From the NCBI RefSeq assembly GCF_008329905.1, contig NZ_CP032155.1, positions 930,001 through 994,000 on the forward strand: DNA of 64,000 nucleotides, written 5' to 3'. Shown in pieces: positions 39,501 to 47,407 of the stretch. The stretch comes from Mycobacterium sp. ELW1 (GTDB lineage: Bacteria > Actinomycetota > Actinomycetes > Mycobacteriales > Mycobacteriaceae). The stretch's first letter is position 1, and the number at the start of each line of letters is the position of its first letter. The notes under the pieces are model-generated. The model did no database searches. It saw nothing but the letters and a program-made list of their open reading frames with translations, and was not told the origin of the DNA. The translations under genes and the position numbers were made by a program.

Positions 39501-40067
39501 GCCGAGGAAGCGAGTGTCCATGTCGTGGAACGCAAATGCCGGTTCACCGTCAACGTTCTGCTGCCACCAGAACTCCAACAGTGCGCGAGCCGCATCACCA
39601 GACGGCGCGACCAAATGGATCGGCGAGTACGAATCGACGAGCGCGGCAGTCGCCGGGAACTTCGCGAAGTGCGCGATGACCTGACCGATCCACTCCCGGT
39701 CGGTGTGTTCGGGATTCTGCTGGAAGTACGCCCGCCGTGAATCTAAGGCGTGCGTGCGCTCATCAGCGTCCGCCCCGGAGATCCACCGCGGCGTCACCAG
39801 TGCGTTGTCCTCGCAATAGCGGGCGAACACGGTCAGCAACACCCACGCGACCGCAGCCTGGGTGACTCGATCGTTGCGCCACTCCTGCCACGATGCCGCA
39901 GTGCGATTCGCCGAGGCAGCCTTGTCGTAGTCACGCTTCCACGCGTCATACACATCGACCTGGCGACTTTCAGCGTCGGCACCGTCGACTCGGGCGCGCA
40001 GATCCGCTTCGAGGTCAAGCACCTGCCGGCGCAGCGCCGCCACCAGATCCGATGTGGCCGCAGCCAT
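36516..40067 (-). CDS. pglX: PglX, N6-adenine DNA methyltransferase of type 2 BREX
   Basis: 1183 residues. Start at ATG 40067, seven bases after AAGGAG; a GTG directly before it (40070) overlaps the pglW stop as GTGA and is the alternative. Class I methyltransferase motifs: motif I DPTCGSGHF at about 237-245 and catalytic NPPY at about 368-371, the N6-adenine type. The N-terminal region is helical, and the C-terminal half carries the target-recognition and BREX-specific domains. PglX methylates a non-palindromic host site. In the classic Streptomyces Pgl system, PglX instead marks phage progeny for restriction in the next cycle. Confidence 0.94.
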   Translation of the reverse strand: MAAATSDLVAALRRQVLDLEADLRARVDGADAESRQVDVYDAWKRDYDKAASANRTAASWQEWRNDRVTQAAVAWVLLTVFARYCEDNALVTPRWISGADADERTHALDSRRAYFQQNPEHTDREWIGQVIAHFAKFPATAALVDSYSPIHLVAPSGDAARALLEFWWQQNVDGEPAFAFHDMDTRFLGDVYQDLSEHAKKTYALLQTPEFVEEFILDQTMEPALADRPLEGFTIIDPTCGSGHFLLGAFHRLHERWQRHAPALGPRELVEKALDGIYGVDINPFAVAIARFRLLVAALRAAGDSSIEQRIAYEPHLAAGDSLLWGANQQLLPEDLLANGPSVRADTTENADALTEILQREHDVVVGNPPYITVKDAALNATYRQLYKSTYRQYALTVPFMELLFRLAYGPRRARPAGWVGQITSNSFMKREFGSKLIEAFLPTVDLQLVIDSEGAWIPGHNMDGTPTAILFGRNRTPAAATVRAVLSKGVRESPADALECGYGPYWSSIVDHAAEAGYEDVYISVADLPRQTLKTHPWSLTGGGAVGLMELVDRQRKLALADRTAEIGFGAVTREDSAYMLGEQSLRRAGVPPRFRRQLVEGDAVRDWDISQPTWSLWPYSEKSYAAEADRSTVGILWPYKTLLRSRIAYGNTQIERGLEWFEYSMFFAKRYQVPLSITFAFIATHNHFVLDRGGKVFKQSAPVIKLPEGASVEDHLRLLGVLNSSVACFWLKQNSQPKGGAAEHSWSRTYEFTGTTLQNFPLPASTPVERAAVLDEIAQGCQAKSPASLIKCETPTATSLEDARAESDRLRALMITYQEELDWEYYRIYGLIEDDLTYDAELPEITLGQRAFEIALARRMKDGEETAWFDRHSSTPITEIPGHLPADYQELLQRRLDAIESNPHIRLLERPEYKRRWAVEPWDKQVQSALRDWLLDRVENRSLWFDREGRPTTMSTAQLADILDRDDDFRKVLRLWAGDPNVSTGTALVKLLADEGVPYLSAYRYKQSGLEKRTVWEETWNLQRREDNGEKLDTPIAVPPKYKPTDFAKASYWSHRGKLDVPKERFISYPGAGRDSDSTELLGWAGWDHADQALALAGLISQRIEEGWETSKLIPLLAGLNELLPWVRQWHNEIDPEFGESVADTIADELTTRLAEHHLTVTELATWRPEPTGRGRKAKTS

Positions 40068-43000
40068 CACACCACTCCTTCGTCATCAGTCGCAGACACG
40101 AGATCGGCAGTCGGGCGCCACATAATGAACTGCCCACCGGGAGAGCCCAATTGAATCGGCTTGCGATCCACCAACGCGCCGTGCTGGCCGCGCAACTGCG
40201 GCAGGACCACCCACACTGGGCGGCGCCGTGGGGCGGCGAGATCGCTGAGTGCAGCAAGGACGTCGAGGTGGCCGTAGCGCGCAAGGGGTGACACTTCAGT
40301 CAGAATCAACGGCTGCTCACTCGGCTCACCGTCGAACACCTCTGCGCTCAGGTCGTCACGCAACTGCGGGACCACACGATCGATCACGGCGCGCAAGCCA
40401 CGAGCGTCCAGGCTGCCGGCATCGGCCGCGTCCGCGCTGCGCACCAAGTCCCATGAGATGCCTTGTTGACTGGCCAACTTACGCATTGACTCGATCAGCC
40501 GAGTCGTGACATCGACGACGAGTCCGTCGTAGGCGTCGGCGAGTTCCCGCGCGACCCTCTCGTGCTCACCGGGCCTATCCGGCGGGATCGGCACTCCGAT
40601 CGCGACGAACCCGTGCTCGTCCTGTGACCGGCGCAGCGTCACGCGTTGGGCGGCGTCATCTCGCCACACCGTGGCCGGGGGTTCTGTCGTCGGTGGGATC
40701 GTCGTTGGGCTGCGGGTGTGCATTGTTGTCGCACTGGGAGGTTGAGCGTCCCGAAACCGGTAGGTGCTTGATGCGGCGTCCCACTCCAGGTTGAGCGTCG
40801 TCTGCTTGAGGAATGTATCCAGATGCGGCGGTGCAGGAACACGGTCGAGTTCGGGGAAGCGGGCGCTCACCCGGCTCCGGATCTGCGACGGGGACAACGA
40901 CTCCGACTGCGCCAGGCCGGTGAGTGCAGTCTGAATCGCGGCTGATGGCGCAATGTCCTTATTGTGCAGCTCGGCGCGCCCGGACACAGCGGCATGCTTG
41001 GAAATGGCCGCAGCCAAGCGGATCAGCCGGCCGTCGGTGGGCAGCGCGGTTTGCGCACCCGGGTCACTGACCGAGCGGTAGCCGTCCAGGAAGGCCTTGC
41101 CCAACTCCCGCGCCGCTGTTGGTGCGGGGATGACGATGTTGCGATCGGCGGCCACCAACTCGTCGGCGCGCTTGGCTGTCGATTCCGCCGCAGCTAGCAG
41201 GAGTTCGTCGGTCGCGAGCAGGGCGAGGCGGCGACCATGCCTGCGCCGAACGAATTCCTTGGTGCCCGAGGCAGTTTCGTGTTCGCTGAGCCGTTCCAGC
41301 GCGACCCGGAGCAGCCCACCGGCGGCACGATCGGCGCGCGCTCGCTGTGACAGATCGGTCGACGTCACCGGCGCCTCGGGCAGGCGGGCGCGAATCTCCG
41401 CGGTCAGGGTGTCGATGGCCGCGACGCCACCGAAGTCGGAAAGCACCTGGAGGGTGATCTCACTGACCGCGTCCAAGAGTTCCCGGGTGTCTTGGCGCTC
41501 AGCCCAGTCGTCCTGTAACTCCTTGAGCAGCTGTGGTCCGCGTTGGGCCGCCTTACCCAGGTTGGCGGCAAGTTCGGTGCTACTGGCGAAGGCATCGAGT
41601 CCCGGCTTCGCGCCAAGCAGCAGCTCGGCGGCGTCCTTTCGTGTCGAGGCTCGTGCTCCAGAGACTGCCGACAGCAGCAGGTCCACGGCGTCGTCGAGCC
41701 CCATCAGGGCGTCGCCGGATGCTTGTTTGCGTTCCTTACCCAGCCGCTTTGTCCAGGCACGGAAGCGAGTAGTGATTTCCTTGCGGGTGTCCTTGGCCTC
41801 ACGTGCTACCAGCCGATTTAACCGCGTCGAATCCAGTGCCATGAGTTCGCCTACCGTGGTCACTTGCACGGTCGCCAACGCCGACACCGCCCGGGCGCTC
41901 AGGCCAGAATTCGCCAGAGGTGTTGCGATGGCGGCATTCTTGGCGGCTTCGTCGTCTACCTGGTCCTCCGGCTCGTTGGCGAGGGTGCTGAAGATTGCGC
42001 GCCAGGCTCGCAGCATGTCCTCGGCAGTGTCCTGTCGGTTCTCTGCGCGGCGTGACAGTGCGGCGGCGAAGAACTCGGTCATCGCGGGCGCGATCGTCGG
42101 CTCAAACATGTCGGGTCGCAGCGTGACGTCGTCGTCGACGGTGGCAGGGTTGGCGTTTTCGTCGGATCCGTACCACGGTGTCTTGCCGGTGGCCATCTCG
42201 TAAAGCACCACGGCAGCGCCGTAGCGCTCGGCTGCGGTGTCGTACTGGCGGCGCTCTCCGATGCCGAGGAAGGGGTCGAGGTACGGCGGGGTGCCGGCGT
42301 CGACGTTCTTGGCGTCCACACCTGCCATCGAGAAGTCGAACATCACCAGGTGCGAGTCGGCGCGCGGACTTGACTGATAGACACCAAGATTCGACGGCTT
42401 GATGTCCCGCTGGGTGACGCCAGCGCGTTCCAGGGCAAGCAGTGCCGTCAGCAGGTCGGTTCCCCAACGTTCGAGGACGTCGATGGACAGCCGGCCGCGG
42501 TTGTTGAGTTCTTCGGCAAGCGTGGTCCGGCCCGCGTACCGGAGCAGCAGTGCGGTGCGCCCACCGACGTCGAGGCAGTCGTGCAGAGTGACAATGCGTT
42601 CTTCGTTCTCGAGCTTGCCGAGCACCTTCGCCTCGGCGAGCAGGCGCTCGGCGGCGTCGGCGTCCTTGGCAACCTTAAGGACCCGCTCGGCGTCGCCCAC
42701 CTGCTTGTCGGTGACGAGGATGCCGACGGCGGTCGAGCCAGCACCCAGTCGTTGGCGGTAGACGAATCGTCCGTCGAGTTCAGCGCCGGGACCTGCTTCC
42801 AGCGGATCGGTTCCGGTGGCCTTGCCCAGCAAGTCCTCGCGCACGGCGGTGAGTTGTTCGAGGAACGAGGCTATGTCGGCAATGCGGTCGGCAGGGCTGG
42901 GGTTGGTGGCGTCGAGGACGAGCTGCCGAAGGGGCGTCCGAACTTGCGGCATCTCAGCGGCGAGGTCGAGGCCACGGTCGCGGCGCAGTCGATCAATCAG

Positions 43001-44299
43001 TTCGCCGCGCTCGGTAGCTGGCGGCTGACCGCTGAGGATATAGAACGCCAGCGCGCCGAGACCGAAGACGTCGACGCGCGCCGGATCGGTAGGTCGATGC
43101 CCTTCGGGCGCGGAATACAGCTGTGCGGCATCGCTGGGGCTGGCCGCCATCAGGCTCAGTGAACCCGAGGAGAGCCTGCTGACGGCGGTGTCGGGGTTGG
43201 CGGGCAGTACTCCGGCGCTGTCCCAGTCGGTGACCTGGGGCAGCAGCTGCGAGCCCTTCTCTCGGATGGCAATGGCGCGAGGGTTGAGGCTGCGGTGCAC
43301 GACACGATTGCGATGCGCGTAGTGGATGATGTCGGCGATGCGGCCGATGAGGTCCAGTTGCCGCTCCAGCGAGACCTTGCCCTTGTTATCCGCGAGCCAG
43401 AGATCGAGCGGGACGTCGCCCTTGGGTTGCGGGAACACCAGACCGACACCGAGTTCAGGCTCGTTGACGATGTCCTCAGGTACCTGCAAACCGTCGAAGC
43501 GCAGGCGGGACAGCAGGTGGTACTCAGAGGTGACGGCCCGGGTGCGGGCGTGCTGCTCAGCGGTGGGGGCGCCCTGGCTGGTCAGGTAGAAGCGGATGCG
43601 GGCGTGGCGCTCGGCGTCGACGTGGTGAAACGCCGGCCAGTCCTGCCAGCCGTCGCCGTCGGCGAGCGGTTGCTCGTCGATGATCCACGAGCCGACCTCG
43701 CGCTGTCGCCGTGGTGCCAGGCCGATCGCCTTCATCAGCCCGGCGATGAGCAGGCTGTTGTGTTCGGTGATTGGCTCGTGTCGGGCGGGGGCGAGCAGGC
43801 GCTCGGAGATGCCGGGTAGTCCGGTGTTCTTGGTGGCGCCATCGCGTCCGTAAAGGTTGATCGCCGCGCTCGGCGAGAGATCGCAGACGAACTCGGGGTG
43901 GCTGAGGAACACCAACTCCTGCACGTAGGGGATCTTGCTTCTGGCGTCGTTGCCACCTCGTTGGCGGATCGCGTCCTTCAGCAGCGAAGCGAAATACTGG
44001 GCCTTGCGGCGTGCCAGCAGCAGTGGAGAGTCCTCGGCACGGTTGCCGTTGCGCATCCATACGTGGTCGTTGCCGCGCAAGATGCCGCGGTAGTGCTTGA
44101 GTTCGATGAGGTAGAGGGTGTCGCGGGCCAGGACGAGCAAGTCGACCTCATGCCAGCGGCCGCGGTTGTCTCGGAACTCGAAGTTCGCCCAGGCGCGGAA
44201 CGGAGGAGCGTCGGGCAGGGCCTCCTTGATGGCGTCAAGGCCTTGCTGTTCATGGGCGAATTGCGACTCGGCGATCTGGACCCAGCGTCCGTCCTTCAC
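40067..44299 (-). CDS. pglW: PglW, NERD-kinase protein of type 2 BREX
   Basis: 1410 residues, GTG start after GAGGGGG. Residues about 10-140 form a NERD (nuclease-related) domain with EVDLLVL at 51-57 and IELKHY at 65-70. A first kinase-like domain (about 250-490) has VVHRSLNP at 333-340 and DWD at 358-360, so it lacks the catalytic aspartate of HRD and is probably a pseudokinase. A second kinase domain (about 512-780) has LGAGSTAVG at 518-526, LKVAK at 541-545, QRDIKPSN at 630-637 and DFS at 655-657, and should be active. A helix-hairpin-helix-like segment (NSGLSARAVSALATVQVTTVG) follows. In Streptomyces Pgl, PglW is a Ser/Thr kinase required for resistance. It heads the BREX operon. Confidence 0.92.
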   Translation of the reverse strand: MKDGRWVQIAESQFAHEQQGLDAIKEALPDAPPFRAWANFEFRDNRGRWHEVDLLVLARDTLYLIELKHYRGILRGNDHVWMRNGNRAEDSPLLLARRKAQYFASLLKDAIRQRGGNDARSKIPYVQELVFLSHPEFVCDLSPSAAINLYGRDGATKNTGLPGISERLLAPARHEPITEHNSLLIAGLMKAIGLAPRRQREVGSWIIDEQPLADGDGWQDWPAFHHVDAERHARIRFYLTSQGAPTAEQHARTRAVTSEYHLLSRLRFDGLQVPEDIVNEPELGVGLVFPQPKGDVPLDLWLADNKGKVSLERQLDLIGRIADIIHYAHRNRVVHRSLNPRAIAIREKGSQLLPQVTDWDSAGVLPANPDTAVSRLSSGSLSLMAASPSDAAQLYSAPEGHRPTDPARVDVFGLGALAFYILSGQPPATERGELIDRLRRDRGLDLAAEMPQVRTPLRQLVLDATNPSPADRIADIASFLEQLTAVREDLLGKATGTDPLEAGPGAELDGRFVYRQRLGAGSTAVGILVTDKQVGDAERVLKVAKDADAAERLLAEAKVLGKLENEERIVTLHDCLDVGGRTALLLRYAGRTTLAEELNNRGRLSIDVLERWGTDLLTALLALERAGVTQRDIKPSNLGVYQSSPRADSHLVMFDFSMAGVDAKNVDAGTPPYLDPFLGIGERRQYDTAAERYGAAVVLYEMATGKTPWYGSDENANPATVDDDVTLRPDMFEPTIAPAMTEFFAAALSRRAENRQDTAEDMLRAWRAIFSTLANEPEDQVDDEAAKNAAIATPLANSGLSARAVSALATVQVTTVGELMALDSTRLNRLVAREAKDTRKEITTRFRAWTKRLGKERKQASGDALMGLDDAVDLLLSAVSGARASTRKDAAELLLGAKPGLDAFASSTELAANLGKAAQRGPQLLKELQDDWAERQDTRELLDAVSEITLQVLSDFGGVAAIDTLTAEIRARLPEAPVTSTDLSQRARADRAAGGLLRVALERLSEHETASGTKEFVRRRHGRRLALLATDELLLAAAESTAKRADELVAADRNIVIPAPTAARELGKAFLDGYRSVSDPGAQTALPTDGRLIRLAAAISKHAAVSGRAELHNKDIAPSAAIQTALTGLAQSESLSPSQIRSRVSARFPELDRVPAPPHLDTFLKQTTLNLEWDAASSTYRFRDAQPPSATTMHTRSPTTIPPTTEPPATVWRDDAAQRVTLRRSQDEHGFVAIGVPIPPDRPGEHERVARELADAYDGLVVDVTTRLIESMRKLASQQGISWDLVRSADAADAGSLDARGLRAVIDRVVPQLRDDLSAEVFDGEPSEQPLILTEVSPLARYGHLDVLAALSDLAAPRRRPVWVVLPQLRGQHGALVDRKPIQLGSPGGQFIMWRPTADLVSATDDEGVV

Positions 44300-44451
44300 C
44301 GGTTCGGTACCCCCTCGTCGCAGTGTGCAGAGACAAACTTACTTAGTTGCGCTCGGCTGGTGGGGCGATATGCGGCCCCCGCAGACCCGCAGTCCAAGTG
44401 AATTCGCAGTATGAGGCTTTGTACCGACAAACTCCGAGGAAGGGCGGTGGT

Positions 44452-45765
44452 TCAAGTCGTCGCAGCGGGTAATACGACGACCGACCCGTCACGGTTACGA
44501 ACCACATCAATAGCCACATCCGACGCGCGTTCAGCCACGTCGACGCCGCTTCCCAACTGATGGAGGCGGTGACTGGCCCGTAGAAGATCGTCCACCTCGC
44601 CCCTCGTGAACACAACATCTCGGATGCCGCGGGAACGAGTCAATTCGAGGGCCGACAACCCCCGACGGACCGAGGCAATGCCGGACTCAAGCTCGACTAG
44701 CCGCTCGCGGTCGGCACGCAGGATACGAACGAAGTTTTCGAACGGGTGGTCCGCTCCTTCTAGCTGCGCCTGCTCGACGGCCTGAAGCACGATGACCCTC
44801 TGCTTGAGCGCGATCGCGAGTGCCGCTAACTCCAGTTGCGCGTGGAACTCGCCACCCTCTTGGTCGACGCCGGGAAATGCTTTGCGCACTGCAGCGAGCT
44901 CGACAGGTCCCGTCCCAAGCTCAGAAAGCGACTTTTGCCACCGGGTCAATCGACGTCGAGCGGCTTCAATCGCCGTGTTGATGGCGTAGACAGCGGAGTC
45001 GAGGCCAAGAGCAACGCCGATGCGCCCCTGATCCAAGAGGATCGCGGTGGCCTTATCGACCGCGTCTCGGCAGCCGTCCAATTCGCTTCGCTCACGGTCG
45101 ATATGGGTCTGATCGAGCTTCTCCAACATCTCCGTTATGCGTTCGATTGCTTGTTCGCGCCTTCGATCGGCATAGGCGCTCACGCCGACGGCGACTGCCA
45201 TAAACACCAGCGGAGCGGCGACCGTAAGCGCCCCCGCACTGGCCGCCGCGACACCCGCTGTACCGGCTGCTCCTGTGGCTGCTCCGGCCGCTGCAGCCTG
45301 TCCCGCCACGGGCACAAATGTTGCTTGTGCAGCGATGCCAGAGGAGTTGACCAAGGCGCTGTGTACACCGCCGGCGGCGGCCTTCGACGTCATGGGTCGA
45401 ACGAGCCCCTTGCCGATTTGGTCCACAACCTTGGCGGGGACGACCATGCGATACAGGGCTTCGCCGGCCACTGAAACTTGCGGCACTGCAGGAGTCGACC
45501 TTGAGGTCTGACCAATCAGCTGCGAGAGATTCTGGGCGAGTGGGCTTGCGGCATGGAGTGCGATGCCGCTGCTTCGATCGAGTCCTACTGGAACTGGGTG
45601 GACTTCCAGTGTCGTGATCGGAGCCTCGCACAGCGTGGCCAGGATGGAGCGGAGATCGGCAAGCCGGGCAGGTGTCATATGGGTGTCGGTGCCGAGGTCC
45701 GGCAGATGTACATCTTTGGTGGCCAGTGTCCACACCGGCACCACTGTCTTGCCGTCTTCTCCCAC
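44452..45765 (-). CDS. Unrecognised membrane/coiled-coil protein upstream of pglW
   Basis: 437 residues; GTG start with GAGGTGG eight bases upstream. Residues about 150-200 are an Ala/Gly-rich hydrophobic stretch (for example GALTVAAPLVFMAVAVGVSAY), enough for one or two membrane helices. A long charged helical region rich in Glu, Arg and Leu follows (about 205-400) and should form coiled coils. The tail ends in DGSVVVLPA. No enzymatic motif seen. It lies 152 bases upstream of pglW on the same strand, at the head of the island, so it may be an accessory membrane component of the BREX locus. I do not recognise a named family. Confidence 0.65.
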   Translation of the reverse strand: MGEDGKTVVPVWTLATKDVHLPDLGTDTHMTPARLADLRSILATLCEAPITTLEVHPVPVGLDRSSGIALHAASPLAQNLSQLIGQTSRSTPAVPQVSVAGEALYRMVVPAKVVDQIGKGLVRPMTSKAAAGGVHSALVNSSGIAAQATFVPVAGQAAAAGAATGAAGTAGVAAASAGALTVAAPLVFMAVAVGVSAYADRRREQAIERITEMLEKLDQTHIDRERSELDGCRDAVDKATAILLDQGRIGVALGLDSAVYAINTAIEAARRRLTRWQKSLSELGTGPVELAAVRKAFPGVDQEGGEFHAQLELAALAIALKQRVIVLQAVEQAQLEGADHPFENFVRILRADRERLVELESGIASVRRGLSALELTRSRGIRDVVFTRGEVDDLLRASHRLHQLGSGVDVAERASDVAIDVVRNRDGSVVVLPAATT

Positions 45766-45911
45766 GGCGCAACCACCTCATCCATCCGCGACACATTAAT
45801 GGGACGACCGAAAGGTTAACCGGAAGGCCGACAAGCGGAGCTCGCTTCGACGTACTGACGTCGTCCTAACGCATGGAGGGGGTCCGCTGTCACGTATTCG
45901 CGCAGCAAACT

Positions 45912-46157
45912 CTAGGAACTGCGCCGCTGAGGTGAGAGGTTACTTTGCAGCGCTAGGCACAGCTCCGATGTCCATTCCATCAACACATTCGTCGTTTCGG
46001 TCCGCAAGGAGCGATGTGCAGTGGCGCTGGCAAACACGCAGTGTCCACCGGTGTGCTTCCGAAGCCATCGGAAGGCGTTGCAGCGCAGCGCATCTTGCAT
46101 GTCCTCCGGCACGAACCCGTGAATTGGATTGGAGCGCAGCCCGATCGCCGCAGTCAC
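45912..46157 (-). CDS. Possible small protein coupled to the VapC gene
   Basis: 81 codons. The GTG start overlaps the VapC stop (GTGA), which is the only real argument for it. The sequence (GLRSNPIHGFVPEDMQDALRCNAFRW...) matches nothing I know and may be non-coding or a decayed remnant. If it is discounted, 45766-46153 is a gene-free stretch at the right border of the island. Confidence 0.25.
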   Translation of the reverse strand: MTAAIGLRSNPIHGFVPEDMQDALRCNAFRWLRKHTGGHCVFASATAHRSLRTETTNVLMEWTSELCLALQSNLSPQRRSS

Positions 46158-46549
46158 ACCGCCACCACCCGGACCAGATCGCGAAGCCCCGTGAAGTCGT
46201 CGGCACTGCGGGTGTAGAGGTCCAAGTCATGCGCATGTGCAGTAGCCGCGATCAGCAGGTCTGCGAATCGACTGCGCGGTCTGCGGCCTTCGCTGATGAC
46301 CGCCGCAACGACGAGACCGTAGCTGCGAGCTGTCCTATCGTCGAACGGGATTGGCTCCAGCAGGGATTCGATCTCCTGCAGCCGTAATTGGCGTTTGGCG
46401 GCCTCGACCGGCGTACTCGCCAGGAGGGGACCGGCTGCCAGCTCGGCCGCGGTGATGGCCGAAATTGCCATCTCGTCCGGTAGCTTGTCGACGACGGCCG
46501 GATCGTGCCAGTCGATCACCACCGAGGTGTCCAGCAGGCCGGCCGCCAT
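46154..46549 (-). CDS. VapC-family PIN-domain toxin
   Basis: 131 residues. PIN-domain RNase pattern: LLDTSVVID at 5-13 supplies the first acidic residue, ITAAELAAG near 31-39 the second, and SRFADLLIAATAHAHDLDLYTRSADDF near 92-118 the third and fourth. VapC toxins cleave tRNA or rRNA and are neutralised by the cognate antitoxin. Its ATG follows directly after the antitoxin stop codon (TAGATG), so the pair is co-translated. Confidence 0.88.
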   Translation of the reverse strand: MAAGLLDTSVVIDWHDPAVVDKLPDEMAISAITAAELAAGPLLASTPVEAAKRQLRLQEIESLLEPIPFDDRTARSYGLVVAAVISEGRRPRSRFADLLIAATAHAHDLDLYTRSADDFTGLRDLVRVVAV

Positions 46550-46798
46550 CTAGATGCTCTGATCGACGGCGGCGTCGAGGTCCTGACGAAACTGGTCAGG
46601 ATCGATCCGAACACCCGCGCCGGCAGTGCGTGCCAAGTCGTCGCGGCTGATGAACGTTTTGCGGGCGGACTGAATAGGGCGAAGCTCCGCGACCGGCTCT
46701 CCATGGCGAGTGACGACGAACGTCTCACCCGCTGCGACCGCATCCATGAGCTTCGCGTTCTCATTGCGGAGTTCTCGCTGCGGGATTGTCCTGGCCAT
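46550..46798 (-). CDS. Phd/YefM-type antitoxin of the VapBC pair
   Basis: 82 residues. The N-terminal ARTIPQRELRNENAKLMDAVAAGETFVVTRHGEPVAEL pattern is the Phd/YefM antitoxin DNA-binding fold: dimerising helix, then VTRHGEPVAEL. The C-terminal 30 residues would wrap the toxin. It probably represses its own promoter with VapC as co-repressor; a dyad lies just upstream of its start. Confidence 0.88.
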   Translation of the reverse strand: MARTIPQRELRNENAKLMDAVAAGETFVVTRHGEPVAELRPIQSARKTFISRDDLARTAGAGVRIDPDQFRQDLDAAVDQSI

Positions 46799-46807
46799 AC
46801 CGGCCAG

Positions 46808-46828
46808 TGTAGCGAGATGTGCTACATC
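46808..46828 (-). promoter_or_regulatory. Putative operator of the toxin-antitoxin pair
   Basis: Inverted repeat TGTAGC / GCTACA with seven bases between (46808-46813 and 46821-46826), overlapping a second dyad GATGT / ACATC (46816-46820 and 46824-46828). It lies ten bases upstream of the antitoxin start, the usual place for autorepression by a Phd-VapC complex. A further GCTAC follows at 46831. Confidence 0.5.
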
Positions 46829-46922
46829 GTGCTACGCGCCTTCGCGAGATCTATCGTGCAATGGGCGTCCGGTGAACCGGTGCCAGCTACGCTGGCTCGG
46901 CACCCACGAAAGGCAGACATCC

Positions 46923-47348
46923 ATGCGACTGTTCATCACCGGAGTCGACGCCGACGGCAAGTCCTGCGTCGTCAGCAACGACGAGGTCGAGATCAACTCA
47001 GTCGCACCCGGTTTCGGCATCGCTATTCCTTACAACACGACGCAGAGCCCGCCACCGGCACGCCCGCAAGGGAACGCCGACCTGATCGACCAGTTCCTCG
47101 AGCCGGGTCATGTCCGCTGGATGGTCGTCGACCAAGGCGCCAACACCGAGACCCCTAAGCACCACACCGACACCCTCGACCTCGAGCTAGTCCTGAGCGG
47201 CAGCGTCGACCTCATCCTCGACGACGGCGCGCACCGCGTCGAGGCTGGCGACATGGTCCTCATGACCGGCGTCGACCACGCCTGGAAAGCCGGCCCCGAC
47301 GGGTACCGCATGGCCGCCGTCCTCATCGGCACACCGCCGCCGGCATAA
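46923..47348 (+). CDS. Cupin-domain protein
   Basis: 141 residues, ATG at 46923 with AAAGG upstream. The C-terminal 70 residues carry a single cupin barrel: the first motif is TPKHHTDTLDLELVLSGSVDLIL (two His and a Glu as likely metal ligands) and the second is GDMVLMTGVDHAWKAG with a His. Small single-domain cupins can be isomerases, dioxygenases or sensors; the substrate is not readable. Read divergently from the toxin-antitoxin pair. Confidence 0.8.
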   Translation: MRLFITGVDADGKSCVVSNDEVEINSVAPGFGIAIPYNTTQSPPPARPQGNADLIDQFLEPGHVRWMVVDQGANTETPKHHTDTLDLELVLSGSVDLILDDGAHRVEAGDMVLMTGVDHAWKAGPDGYRMAAVLIGTPPPA

Positions 47349-47374
47349 GCCGCGTTAGGTCGCCCCAACCCCTA

Positions 47375-47390
47375 GACAACGACAGTTGTC
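47375..47390. promoter_or_regulatory. Dyad upstream of the secreted 192-aa gene
   Basis: Perfect inverted repeat GACAAC / GTTGTC with a 4-base loop, 18 bases before the start at 47408. It could be an operator or a short hairpin ending the cupin transcript; there is no T-run after it. Confidence 0.3.
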
Positions 47391-47407
47391 AGACGGGAAA
47401 CTTGGTC

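Noticed and set aside
45800-46150. A tRNA or attachment site at the right border of the island
   Set aside because: I found no cloverleaf sequence and no direct repeat shared with the left border near 11.4-12.0 kb.
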